Positions 27,006-36,033 of a DNA stretch of 64,000 bases are shown piece after piece; the first letter of the stretch is position 1; each line of letters starts with the position of its first letter. The position numbers and the translations under genes were made by a program. The stretch spans positions 1 to 64,000 of the forward strand of contig NZ_BJVA01000012.1 of NCBI RefSeq assembly GCF_007988905.1, written 5' to 3'. This DNA is from Gluconobacter kanchanaburiensis NBRC 103587 (GTDB lineage Bacteria; Pseudomonadota; Alphaproteobacteria; Acetobacterales; Acetobacteraceae). The notes under the pieces were generated by a model that did not search any database, had not been told where the DNA came from, and saw only the letters and a list, made by a program, of their open reading frames with translations.

Positions 27006-28472
27006 TTATGGCTCTCTCATACCGTTCGTCAACGCAGGCGTCAGCTTGTTGAACAGGTACTGCAGGACGGTCCGCTTACCGACATCGATATCGGCTGTCA
27101 GAGACATTCCGGGCATCGGATGGAAGAACGACGGCTGACCGTGAAGCGTATAGCGGTCAATCCGCAGGCGGACACGATAGACACCTGATGACGCGGAATC
27201 ATCCGCCGCTGCATTGCCGTTGGCTCCCCCGCCGCCATTCTGCGAGGACGGCGTGAAGGCGTCCGCACTGATGACGCGCACCGTTGCTTCCGCGCCGCCA
27301 TACTGATCATACGGGAATGTCGCGAATTTCAGGAGCGCATGATCGCCGACCTGAACGAAGCCCACGTCCTGCGAGCGCATGACCGCTTCCATTTCCAGTC
27401 CGAACCCGGTTGGAACAAGCGTAATGAACTGTCCGGCGGACTGCAGAACCGATCCTACCGAGCCTTGGCCAATCGTCAGGACGATCCCGTCTTCCGGAGC
27501 ACGAAGGAGAACAAGATCCTGACGCAGACGCGCCTTCTCGAATGAACTCTGATACTCGGAAAGATGATGACCTGCTTCGGTAAGATCCGAATAGATCTTG
27601 GCCTGCCAGTTTCCGATATAGCCGTCACGCTCCGCTTTCATGGCCGCCAGCTTCTTTTCGGCGGAATTCGCACTCTGCTGGGCGGCAATCTCTGCGCGCT
27701 CCGCTTCCATCAATTCGGTCTGCGCGCCAAGGGTCGACAGGCGCGAACCGACCTGATCGGCCTGCTCGCGCTGACGCATCTGAAGAACTTCTGAGGCAAC
27801 ACGCATCTTGCTGCCATACATGGCGGCATTGGCCCGATACCCCTGGATATCACTCTCGAGGCTCGCGATCTGCTGAGCGTAATTCTCGACATGCCCCTGA
27901 TATTCGCTCTTGCGACGCAGGAAAGCGGCCCCCTGCTCCACCGAAGCCGGATCATTCAGGTTGACGTGATAATCCTGACCTGCCGCTTCAGCCTTGAGGC
28001 GATCATATTCCGCCTGATAGGCATCCCGCTGCTGACGCATGTTCGTGATGTCGGCTTCGGTAACGGTCGGATCCAGATGGGCAAGAACGTCACCCTTCTT
28101 TACGAAGTCGCCGACACGGACGTCGATGGAGCGGATGATCGCAGTTTCGAGAGGCTGCACGACGATGGTTGGCTGCGTCGAGATCAGCCGGCCCGGTGTC
28201 GAGACGACGCGATTGATCGGGAACAGCGCCATAGCGGCAAGACAGGCCAGAAACAGGCCGCCGATCAGCAGGATGATATATCGGGCTGCCGGGGTGGCCG
28301 GCAGATTGACGAGGCCTGCCGTCGGCGAATGAAACTCGAGCAGCGCCAGCGGCATATCGTCGGGAGCAAACGGATCCGTTGCCGTGCGTGGGACGTGCTG
28401 GTTGAAGTCCTCGTCGGACTGATGGGGTGTCCGATCGTCCTTCGGGATCATGCCGGAAGAGCTCATGATCAC
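27006..28472 (-). CDS. HlyD-family type I secretion membrane fusion protein
   Basis: The periplasmic adaptor of a type I secretion system, 488 residues. A short cytoplasmic N-terminus is followed by a membrane helix (YIILLIGGLFLACLAAMALF), a lipoyl/barrel-sandwich half (VQPLETAIIRSIDVRVGDFV), a long coiled coil (residues about 140-330) and the second half-motif with the HlyD-family end MPGMSLTADIDVGKRTVLQY. A Gly/Asn/Ala-rich insert near residue 430 (GGGGANGNAAAD) is unusual. It overlaps the ABC transporter gene by four bases. No TolC-like outer-membrane gene or RTX substrate is found in the window. Confidence 0.93.
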   Translation of the reverse strand: MIMSSSGMIPKDDRTPHQSDEDFNQHVPRTATDPFAPDDMPLALLEFHSPTAGLVNLPATPAARYIILLIGGLFLACLAAMALFPINRVVSTPGRLISTQPTIVVQPLETAIIRSIDVRVGDFVKKGDVLAHLDPTVTEADITNMRQQRDAYQAEYDRLKAEAAGQDYHVNLNDPASVEQGAAFLRRKSEYQGHVENYAQQIASLESDIQGYRANAAMYGSKMRVASEVLQMRQREQADQVGSRLSTLGAQTELMEAERAEIAAQQSANSAEKKLAAMKAERDGYIGNWQAKIYSDLTEAGHHLSEYQSSFEKARLRQDLVLLRAPEDGIVLTIGQGSVGSVLQSAGQFITLVPTGFGLEMEAVMRSQDVGFVQVGDHALLKFATFPYDQYGGAEATVRVISADAFTPSSQNGGGGANGNAAADDSASSGVYRVRLRIDRYTLHGQPSFFHPMPGMSLTADIDVGKRTVLQYLFNKLTPALTNGMREP

Positions 28473-30691
28473 TCTCCTTCCGTCAGTTGCCCGGTGGAAC
28501 CGGGAACATCATTATCTGTCATGTGCCGGTTCTGCTGCAACCAGAGCATACGATAGATTTCGCAACGCTCCAGAAGAACCCGGTGCGGCGCGATATCAAC
28601 CAGCTTACCCTGATCCATGACCGCGATCTGATGACAGTTCACAAGTGAGGACAGGCGGTGGGAGACGATCACCATCGTACGTCCCTTGCCAATCCGCTGC
28701 AGGTTGGCGTTGACGAGGGCCTCGGATTCCGGATCAAGCGCAGACGTCGCCTCATCCAGGATCATCAGCTTGGGATCACTGATGACGGCACGTGCAATCG
28801 CGAGCCGCTGACGCTGGCCACCGGAAATGTTGGTCGAGCCTTCCTCAATCCACGTGTCATATCCGGCGGGCATGCGCTCGATGAATTCCTCAGCACCGGC
28901 CAGACGCGCGGCACGGATGGCATCGTCAATCGTAAGCCCAGGGCGACCGGCCGTGATATTGTCCCGGATGGTGCCGCGGAAAAGGAAGTTGTCCTGCAGA
29001 ACAACACCGAAAGAGCGGCGCAGATGCGTCAGGTTGATCTCACGCAGATCCACGCCATCAAGGCGCAGATAGCCCGTATAATTCCGGCTTACACCCTGCA
29101 AAAGACGGGTGATCGTCGATTTACCGGAGCCGGACCGCCCCACAAGACCCAGCATAGTGCCTGCCGGGATCTCGAACGTGACGTTATTAAGCGCCTTGGC
29201 CGTCGATCCCGGATAGGAAAAGTCCACATTCACGAAAGACAGGGCGCCTTTGATGACAGGACGCATACCTGTAGTCAGAGCCTTGGTTTCGGTCGGTTGG
29301 TTCAGGACCATTCCCGCCTCACCGAGGGAGACGCTGACCTCATTGAAGGCTTCCATCAGCTTGGCAAGATTAACGAGCGGACTGGCCACACGTCCACCCA
29401 GCATCATGAAGCCCATAAGGGCGCCAGACTGCATGGAGCTTGAATTGGTCAGGATCAGGTAGGCCCCGATCAAAATGATGCCACGATTGATGAAAATTTC
29501 GAAGGGCTGGACCAGCGTCTGCGGCCAGCTCGCCATCCGGCCTGCCGCCAGTTTCCAACGTACGACGTCAGCCGTCCGCTCATCCCACAATTCGCGGCGC
29601 GTGGCCTCGAGAGCGAGCGTCTTGACAGTACGGATACCAGCGACCGTTTCATACAGGATGGAGCCGCGCTTCATTTCCGCGAGAACCTGCTTGCCGATGA
29701 CACGCGTGACCGGTGGCAGGAACAGCACCACGATCAGTCCGATACATCCGGCAGCGGCCAGCGTCATCCAGGCCAGCGTCGCGCTGATCACGAAGAGGAC
29801 CGGCAGCACCACAATGAGCGTAAACAGATCCAGCAGTGTACTCATGAGCTGACCGGTCAGGAAGTCACGCACCTTAAATACGGCCATGAAGCGGCCAAGT
29901 ATTTCGCCTGTCTGCTCGCGTTCGTAGAATTCCAGCGGCAGAGCCAGCAGCCGGTTGAAGGCATGTAGAGATATACGCGCATCCAGCCGGGTTGACAGGA
30001 TCAGAGACAGTTCGCGCCGCGCATAGGTTAGCAGGATTTCGTAAAGCGAAAGAATGATGACAAAGCCGCTCAGGGAAATCAGGGTCGCCATGGAGTGATA
30101 GTTCACCACACGGTCCACGACCTGCATCACGATCAGGGCGGGAAAGACCTGAAGGATGCTGAGGATCATCGACGCGAAAGCGATGTCACGCATCACCTTT
30201 TTCTCGCGAAGCACCATCTTCGAGAACCAGAGCAGATCAAACTTGGCGTCCGCTTCGGATTCATCGCGGCGGCGTTTGACCAGCAGGACATCACCGGTCC
30301 AGACCTGCATGAGACGTAGCTCGTCCACCGGAACGGGCGCATCCCCTTCTCCCCCCATGGGATCACGCAGCCACACGACGCCCTTTTCGGCATCGGCGCG
30401 AACCATCAGTCCGGCCGAGCCGTCCTTGAACATCAGGACGACGGGAGGGGAGTTGCGGATCTTGACGAGATAGCGCCAGCGCAGACGCATGCCTTTGGCA
30501 ACCGCACCCTGCTCGTTCAACCACCGCGCCAGCGTGGCGGGAGACGGAGAATCCTCACCCGGTTCCGCTGCGAAATCGCGGATATCCAGTTCAAGACCGT
30601 GATAGCGGGCTGCGGCCAGAACCGCGTAAAGCCGGATGACGGTCGGACTGACTCTTCCGCCGGGACCTGACAAGCTCTGGGTATGCTCCAC
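28469..30691 (-). CDS. Type I secretion ABC transporter (HlyB-like) with degenerate C39-like domain
   Basis: A 740-residue exporter. Residues 1-135 form a peptidase-C39-like domain. No catalytic Cys appears where C39 proteases have it, so it is a binding domain of the HlyB type, not a leader peptidase. Six membrane helices follow (about 155-435), then the ATPase: Walker A GLVGRSGSGKST, signature NISGGQRQRLAIARA, Walker B LMILDEATSALDPESE. The GTG at 30691 has GAGG seven bases upstream and replaces the longer frame from 30745. A HlyB-like transporter exports unprocessed proteins with C-terminal signals; the cargo is not evident here. Confidence 0.92.
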   Translation of the reverse strand: MEHTQSLSGPGGRVSPTVIRLYAVLAAARYHGLELDIRDFAAEPGEDSPSPATLARWLNEQGAVAKGMRLRWRYLVKIRNSPPVVLMFKDGSAGLMVRADAEKGVVWLRDPMGGEGDAPVPVDELRLMQVWTGDVLLVKRRRDESEADAKFDLLWFSKMVLREKKVMRDIAFASMILSILQVFPALIVMQVVDRVVNYHSMATLISLSGFVIILSLYEILLTYARRELSLILSTRLDARISLHAFNRLLALPLEFYEREQTGEILGRFMAVFKVRDFLTGQLMSTLLDLFTLIVVLPVLFVISATLAWMTLAAAGCIGLIVVLFLPPVTRVIGKQVLAEMKRGSILYETVAGIRTVKTLALEATRRELWDERTADVVRWKLAAGRMASWPQTLVQPFEIFINRGIILIGAYLILTNSSSMQSGALMGFMMLGGRVASPLVNLAKLMEAFNEVSVSLGEAGMVLNQPTETKALTTGMRPVIKGALSFVNVDFSYPGSTAKALNNVTFEIPAGTMLGLVGRSGSGKSTITRLLQGVSRNYTGYLRLDGVDLREINLTHLRRSFGVVLQDNFLFRGTIRDNITAGRPGLTIDDAIRAARLAGAEEFIERMPAGYDTWIEEGSTNISGGQRQRLAIARAVISDPKLMILDEATSALDPESEALVNANLQRIGKGRTMVIVSHRLSSLVNCHQIAVMDQGKLVDIAPHRVLLERCEIYRMLWLQQNRHMTDNDVPGSTGQLTEGE

Positions 30692-31217
30692 GAAATGTCC
30701 TCTATGCTGTTGTCGCGCCCAGGGCAGACCTAAGGGCAACACCAAAGGCGGAAAGCCAGTTCATTTTCTCATGAATAGAGAAGACTCTCTTTTCCGTCAC
30801 CACCCCTGCGGGCAGGAAAGGAAAAATACCTGGCGCCAGCATAGCCCCGAGAGATCAAAAACTCATTAACACTCTTAAGCATAGAGACCTCCCCCGTGAG
30901 GGGGTTCTATTGAAAATATGGATAAAATACGGGAATTGACCAGAAAATAGGCTCTCCCTCATTCTGTATTAAGAGACTGGATTTTCCTCTCCTCCCCCAT
31001 GACGAGGGTATCCGGAAAAATCCGTTACTTCGAAGGCATTACTTCATCGTATAGCCGCCGTTGAAGAGAACGGTCTGACCGACGACGGCGGCCCATTCCA
31101 TCACGGTGCCCTTCGTCTTCTGGCGGATTTTGAGGACGCCGAAAGCCGGTCCGTCTTCGTCGGAAAGAGACACGCGGGCATGTGAAGGTCAATCTTCCGG
31201 GCGGGTCGGACGGCTGA
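30692..31217. other. Non-coding stretch upstream of the type I secretion operon with a decayed minus-strand fragment
   Basis: About 525 bases. The part from 30860 to 31020 is AT-rich and has a small hairpin, CCCCC-GTGA-GGGGG at 30891-30904. No good promoter for the transporter gene is obvious. From 31039 (TAA) upstream on the minus strand a short frame ends in VVGQTVLFNGGYTMK, which resembles a C-terminus of short-chain dehydrogenases, but the match weakens quickly. I treat this as a possible gene remnant. Confidence 0.4.
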
Positions 31218-31523
31218 TCGTGGCGCCTGCCCTGCCTGATTTTTTGGAACGTTCTCCAGGCATGGAAATCGAACCCGGCATGACTGATCGGACACAAACT
31301 CGGGATGCTTCCGATGCTCAATGTCACCAGCTCGGCCTATCTGGCGAAACACGGGCTGCCGTATACGCCGAACGACCCGCCGGAATGGCGGACGCCGCCC
31401 TTCCCATGACCACAGCTCTATCCTTATCGCAGGCATCTCTTGCGACGGCTGGACGTCTTTACGGACTGGCTGACGGCGCTGCTGAATTTCCACTATTTTG
31501 CGACGGACACCCTTCCTTTGTGA
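31218..31523 (+). pseudogene. Degenerate ORF with two in-frame TGA codons, family unknown
   Basis: One forward frame reads as plausible protein across two TGA stops (31281-31283 and 31407-31409) to a final TGA at 31521-31523. It includes MLNVTSSAYLAKHGLPYTPN and later LLRRLDVFTDWLTALLNFHY. The second TGA falls in TPPFP-stop-PQLYP, where a Trp codon would fit by one base change. No ribosome site or intact start is seen. I do not recognise the family. It lies next to another possible fragment and just before selO, so the whole 31.0-31.5 kb patch looks like decaying DNA. Confidence 0.35.
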
Positions 31524-31575
31524 AGGACGATCGTCCATCTGAAGAGGGTCTCTGCCCGTCCTGACTGGAACCACG

Positions 31576-33030
31576 ATGCAGCTTTCCAGTATCTACGCGT
31601 CCCTGCCATCGCAGTTTTTCGCACCTCTGTCCCCAGCCCCCCTCCACAATCCGAAAATCGTGGCCCTGAATGAACCTCTGGCCCTGGAACTCGGACTGGA
31701 CCCGGACTGGCTGCGCAGCCCGGCTGGACTGGCGTTTCTAAGCTACGGCGCGCGCCCCGACGGTGTTGCTCCGGTGGCGATGGCCTATGCTGGACACCAG
31801 TTTGGACATTTCGTTCCAAGCCTTGGCGATGGCCGGGCCATGCTTGTTGGCGAGGTGACGGATCGGAGCGGACGACTGAGGGACATTCACCTCAAGGGCT
31901 CGGGGCCGACACCATTTTCACGACGGGGAGACGGACGGGCGGCTCTGGGGCCCGTTCTGCGCGAATACATCGTGAGCGAGGCCATGCACGCGCTGGGCAT
32001 CCCGACAACACGCGCCCTGGCAGCCCTGACGACAGGCGAAAACGTGACCCGGGAAACGGTTCAGCCCGGCGGCGTCATCGTGAGAGTTGCTTCCAGCCAC
32101 GTCCGGGTTGGGACATTCCAGTATTTTGCAGCGCAGGGTGACACACAAAGCGTCCGCACGCTCGCGGATCACGTTATCGGGCGTCTGTATCCAGAGTTAA
32201 AAGAGGCCGAAAATCCTTACCTGGGGCTGCTGGAGGCAGTCACGGCACGACAGGCTGAACTGGTGGCGCGCTGGATGCTGATCGGGTTCATTCACGGCGT
32301 CATGAATACGGACAACATGTCCATTGCGGGTGAAACCATCGATTTCGGCCCTTGCGCCTTCCTTGACGCCTATGATCCGGCCAAGGTTTTCAGCTTCATC
32401 GACCAAAATGGCCGTTACGCCTATGGAAACCAGCCTGACATGGCCCTGTGGAACCTCGGCAGACTGGCCGAGGCACTCCTGCCCCTGCTGGATTCCGACC
32501 GTGAGCGGGCGGTTGAGAAGGCCAGAAGCCTGCTGATGCGCTTTGATGGCAGGTTCAACACGGTCTATCTTGATGGGTGGCGCAGGAAGCTGGGGCTGGC
32601 TCTGGAACAAGACGGAGATGCCCGGCTGGCGGGTCGTCTGTTGACGGCCATGCAGCGTGGCGAGGCGGATTTCACGCTCACGTTCCGCAGACTTGGAGAC
32701 GCCGTTCGTTCAGGGCGAACCGAAGACTTTGTGACGTTGTTCGGGGGGAATGCGAAAATCGAAAACTGGCTCAGGGACTGGCAGGCGCGGCTGGATCGGG
32801 AAGAGCGCTCTGCGGAAGCCTGCTATGCCGACATGCAGGCCACGAATCCCCGCCTCATTCCTCGCAATCATCGAATCGAAGAGGCGATACAGTCAGCTCT
32901 GATGGGCAATTATGCGCCTTTCCAGCGCCTGAATACGGCGCTGGCGCATCCCTTTGATGACGGGAGCGAGGGACTGGACGCACCGCCCTCGCCTCATGAG
33001 GCTGTCAGAAACACATTCTGCGGCACATGA
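31576..33030 (+). CDS. selO: Protein adenylyltransferase SelO (YdiU family)
   Basis: A pseudokinase that transfers AMP from ATP to Ser/Thr/Tyr residues of target proteins and is linked to redox stress. The protein has 484 residues. Family motifs are clear: MAYAGHQFGHFVPSLGDGRA, DIHLKGSGPTPFSRRGDGRA, and the metal/catalytic segment GVMNTDNMSIAGETIDFGPC. The C-terminus is TFCGT, the usual bacterial Cys form of the selenocysteine end found in animals. A redox switch through this Cys is known in the family. The ribosome site is weak (GGAA). It stands alone between two patches of gene remnants. Confidence 0.95.
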   Translation: MQLSSIYASLPSQFFAPLSPAPLHNPKIVALNEPLALELGLDPDWLRSPAGLAFLSYGARPDGVAPVAMAYAGHQFGHFVPSLGDGRAMLVGEVTDRSGRLRDIHLKGSGPTPFSRRGDGRAALGPVLREYIVSEAMHALGIPTTRALAALTTGENVTRETVQPGGVIVRVASSHVRVGTFQYFAAQGDTQSVRTLADHVIGRLYPELKEAENPYLGLLEAVTARQAELVARWMLIGFIHGVMNTDNMSIAGETIDFGPCAFLDAYDPAKVFSFIDQNGRYAYGNQPDMALWNLGRLAEALLPLLDSDRERAVEKARSLLMRFDGRFNTVYLDGWRRKLGLALEQDGDARLAGRLLTAMQRGEADFTLTFRRLGDAVRSGRTEDFVTLFGGNAKIENWLRDWQARLDREERSAEACYADMQATNPRLIPRNHRIEEAIQSALMGNYAPFQRLNTALAHPFDDGSEGLDAPPSPHEAVRNTFCGT

Positions 33031-33058
33031 AGGGTCAGGAGACTTCCAGAGCCTCTGG

Positions 33059-33341
33059 TCAGGCAGCTTTCGGGCTCAGCAGACGGTTGCGATTGAAGAG
33101 TTTTTTCACCTGATCGTACAACACGCCGAAATCAGGCATGCAGGCATTATGCAGCGCGCGGACGCTTTCGTGGGTCGCGTAAAAGCGCAGAGCATTCAGA
33201 CCGCCACTCATAATGGCCGTTCCCAGAAAGACGCCGTCGACATGAATGACCCTGGAACTTAACATTGGCCTTCAACCTCATAATGGCGCCCTTGACCGAA
33301 AACTCCGGTCCGGAGCGCAGTATCTTCTCCACGTTCCCCAT
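33059..33341 (-). pseudogene. Small gene split by a one-base frameshift, family unknown
   Basis: Two minus-strand frames join into one protein of about 94 residues. Frame one starts at the ATG at 33341 (GAGGCAGG upstream): MGNVEKILRSGPEFSVKGAI to ANVKFQ. Frame two continues VIHVDGVFLGTAIMSGGLNA to NRLLSPKAA. The switch is at the CCC run 33250-33252 (GGG on the coding strand); removing one base restores a single frame. It is either a recent inactivation or a sequencing error in a homopolymer. I do not recognise the family. Confidence 0.55.
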
Positions 33342-33345
33342 CGGG

Positions 33346-33377
33346 CCTGCCTCAGGATGATGCCATCCTCAGGCAGG
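33346..33377. repeat. Near-perfect inverted repeat
   Basis: Fourteen-base arms (33346-33359 and 33364-33377) with one mismatch and a four-base loop. It sits in the 5' leader of the frameshifted minus-strand gene and about 330 bases after selO. There is no T tract, so it is not a standard terminator. Confidence 0.5.
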
Positions 33378-33422
33378 TCCGATAGTCTGGAACGCTGCAC
33401 TAACGGGGGTGATGCCACATCG

Positions 33423-33452
33423 TTGCCTGACAAAGCGTGACCTTTTTATGAT
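33423..33452 (+). promoter_or_regulatory. Putative promoter of the biotin operon
   Basis: TTGCCT (33423-33428) and TATGAT (33447-33452) with 18 bases between, 110 bases upstream of the bioA start. The -10 element is good, the -35 is fair. Confidence 0.4.
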
Positions 33453-33562
33453 ACGGCATGCCGCCTGCGGAACGATCTCTTGCCCTCCGCTCGACCTCCT
33501 CGGAAGCAGGGAGAAAGATCAGGGGATGGACTTGGTCCCGGCCATGCGGGAAAACGCAGATC

Positions 33563-34858
33563 ATGTCTTCCAGCACTTCTTCCGCCCCTGACCTGACCGC
33601 TGCAAGCCGGACGGCCGCTGACCTGCCCCATCTGTGGCTGCCCTATACCCAGATGCAGACTGCCCCCTTCCCCGTGGAAGCGGTCCGCACCTCCTGCAGC
33701 CGGATCACACTTGCGGACGGACGCGAGCTTGTGGACGGGGTTGCAGCCTGGTGGACGGCCTGTCACGGCTACAGCCATCCGCATATTCACGAGGCCCTGA
33801 TCCGGCAGGCGGAACGGATGCCCCATGTGATGTTCGGCGGCATGGTGCATGAACCGGCCATCCGTTTGGCCGCGCGTCTGGCGGCGATGCTGCCAGGAGA
33901 TCTGGAGCGCGTATTCTTCACCGATTCCGGATCGGTCGCGATGGAAGTCGCAATCAAGATGGCCGTGCAGTACCACATCAACCTCGGAACCACCGGCCGG
34001 ACGAAGATCCTCTCCTTCCGCGGCGGATATCACGGGGACACGCTGGGCATGATGTCCATCTGTGACCCAGAAGAAGGTATGCACAGCCTGTTCGCCGGCG
34101 TCCTGCCCAACCAGGTTCTGGCCGATCTGCCCGTGGATGCAGACAGTCTGGCGCGACTTGAAGCCCTGCTGGCGGAACGCGGCGACAGCATCGCGGCCAT
34201 GGTCACGGAACCGCTGGTTCAGGGCGCGGGCGGGATGCTGTTCCATGACCCGGAGGTTCTGCAACGTCTGCGCGAACTGTGCGACAGGCATGGCATCCTG
34301 CTGATCCTCGATGAAATTTTCACCGGCTTCGGCCGCACAGGGACAATGTTCGCCTGCGAACAAGCCGGGATCGTACCGGATATCGTAGCCCTTTCGAAGG
34401 CTCTGACGGGCGGAACCATGGCACTGGCGGCCACCGTAGCCCGGCGGCATGTCTTCGAGGCGTTCCTGTCCGACAGCGCCGGGCACGCCTTGATGCACGG
34501 ACCGACCTTCATGGCCAATCCGCTGGCCTGCGCGGTCGCCAACGCCTCGCTGGACCTGTTCGAGTCCGAGCCGCGACTGGAGCAGATTGCAGCGATCTCG
34601 GCCCAGCTTACGCGGGAACTGGAGCCATGCCGCACACTACCCGGCATGAAAGATGTGCGCGTGCTTGGCGCAATCGGCGTGGTGGAACTTGAGTCACTGG
34701 AGAATCCCGATGCCCTGCGCCGCGCCTTTGTAGAGCGTGGTGTGTGGATCCGGCCCTTCCGGAACATCGTCTATCTGACGCCAGCTTTCACGATCACGCC
34801 TGAAGAGCTCACACGCCTGACGGCAGCCATCATAGACGTGTTGCGAGAGGGCACATGA
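33563..34858 (+). CDS. bioA: Adenosylmethionine-8-amino-7-oxononanoate aminotransferase BioA
   Basis: A PLP enzyme converting 7-keto-8-aminopelargonate to 7,8-diaminopelargonate with S-adenosylmethionine as amino donor, third step of the biotin ring pathway. 431 residues. Seen are LWLPYTQMQ, the substrate segment DGVAAWWTACHGYSHPHIHE, the PLP Asp in LLILDEIFTGFGRTG and the Schiff-base Lys in VALSKALTGGT. The frame opens at 33458, but the family start is near MSSSTSSAPD at 33563. First gene of bioA-bioF-esterase-bioC-bioD; overlaps bioF by four bases. Confidence 0.94.
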   Translation: MSSSTSSAPDLTAASRTAADLPHLWLPYTQMQTAPFPVEAVRTSCSRITLADGRELVDGVAAWWTACHGYSHPHIHEALIRQAERMPHVMFGGMVHEPAIRLAARLAAMLPGDLERVFFTDSGSVAMEVAIKMAVQYHINLGTTGRTKILSFRGGYHGDTLGMMSICDPEEGMHSLFAGVLPNQVLADLPVDADSLARLEALLAERGDSIAAMVTEPLVQGAGGMLFHDPEVLQRLRELCDRHGILLILDEIFTGFGRTGTMFACEQAGIVPDIVALSKALTGGTMALAATVARRHVFEAFLSDSAGHALMHGPTFMANPLACAVANASLDLFESEPRLEQIAAISAQLTRELEPCRTLPGMKDVRVLGAIGVVELESLENPDALRRAFVERGVWIRPFRNIVYLTPAFTITPEELTRLTAAIIDVLREGT

Positions 34859-36033
34859 GCCTGTTCGACAGCCATTTCACAGCCGCCCTGACCGAACGCG
34901 AAACCGCCGGAACACGCCGGACCCTGCGCCCGCTGGTCCGACAGGACGGCATGATCGTCCGAAACGGGCAACGGATGCTGGATGTGTCGTCCAACGACTA
35001 TCTCGGGCTGGCAGATCACCCGCGGCTGCGTGAACGCGCGGCTGACTGGGCGCTGCGCTTCGGGACAGGCGCCCGCGCCTCCCGACTGGTCAGCGGAACG
35101 CTGGACCTGCACCGGCAAGTTGAGACGAAAATGGCCGCCTTCAAAGGCTGTGAGGACGCGATCCTGTTCGCGTCCGGCTGGCAGGCCAATGCGTCCGTCA
35201 TGCCCGCTTTGTGTGCACTCTCTGTCACCCGAACAGGCGCGCCGATGCTGGTGTTTTCGGACCGTCTGAACCATGCCAGCCTGCATCATGGCTGTGCAGC
35301 GGCAGGCGTGCGACAGATCCGCTTCCGGCATAACGACCTGTCCCATCTGGAGAGCCTACTGACCCGCGAGGCTGAAAAGCCCGGCCTGCGGATGATCGTG
35401 ACGGAGAGCGTATTCTCCATGGACGGAGACCGGGCGGATGTTCCGGCCCTGCGCGCGCTGGCGGACCGGGCGGGCGCGTTCCTTTATATAGACGAGGCCC
35501 ATGCGACAGGCGTTCTGGGCCCCAAGGGGCGCGGCCTGTCCTGTGGAATGGCCGATCTGACGATGGGAACGTGCAGCAAGGCGCTGGGCGGCATGGGCGC
35601 CTATGTCGCAGGCTCGAAACCGCTCTGCGACTATCTGGCAAACCATGCCTCGGGCTTCATTTACAGCACGGCCCTGCCGCCTGCGGTTCTGGGCGCGATT
35701 GATGCGGCGCTGGATGTCGTGCCCGGTCTGGACGCAGAGCGCGCCCGGCTGCTCGGACAGGCGAAACGGCTTCGGACCATGCTGAACGGCGCTGGGCTGT
35801 CCACAGCGGACTCCACAACACAGATCGTGCCCGTGCTGATTGGAGAGTCCGAACGCGCCATGACGGTCGCCGCCCAGCTTGAAGACGCCGGATTCCTGAC
35901 CGTGGCCATCCGGCCGCCGACGGTCCCCGCGGGAACCGCGCGGCTGCGGCTGGCGCTCCATGCCGGGCTGGACGATGCCGCAATCGAACGCCTCGGACAG
36001 GCCGTCATCGCTCTGACAAGAGACGTTGCATGA
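34855..36033 (+). CDS. bioF: 8-amino-7-oxononanoate synthase BioF
   Basis: A PLP enzyme that condenses pimeloyl-ACP with alanine. 392 residues. The N-terminus has LDVSSNDYLGLADHPRLRER; the Asp that holds PLP is in LYIDEAHATGVLG, and the Schiff-base Lys in GTCSKALGGMGAY. A strong ribosome site (GAGAGGG) precedes the ATG, which overlaps the bioA stop. It is followed with a four-base overlap by the esterase gene that should supply its pimeloyl-ACP substrate. Confidence 0.95.
   Translation: MSLFDSHFTAALTERETAGTRRTLRPLVRQDGMIVRNGQRMLDVSSNDYLGLADHPRLRERAADWALRFGTGARASRLVSGTLDLHRQVETKMAAFKGCEDAILFASGWQANASVMPALCALSVTRTGAPMLVFSDRLNHASLHHGCAAAGVRQIRFRHNDLSHLESLLTREAEKPGLRMIVTESVFSMDGDRADVPALRALADRAGAFLYIDEAHATGVLGPKGRGLSCGMADLTMGTCSKALGGMGAYVAGSKPLCDYLANHASGFIYSTALPPAVLGAIDAALDVVPGLDAERARLLGQAKRLRTMLNGAGLSTADSTTQIVPVLIGESERAMTVAAQLEDAGFLTVAIRPPTVPAGTARLRLALHAGLDDAAIERLGQAVIALTRDVA

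Noticed and set aside
33421-33460. A BioR-type operator (TTATMKATAA) upstream of bioA
   Set aside because: TTATGATACG is the nearest match and does not keep the palindrome.
33446-34498. A 350-codon minus-strand frame
   Set aside because: It lies wholly opposite bioA, whose motifs are all intact.
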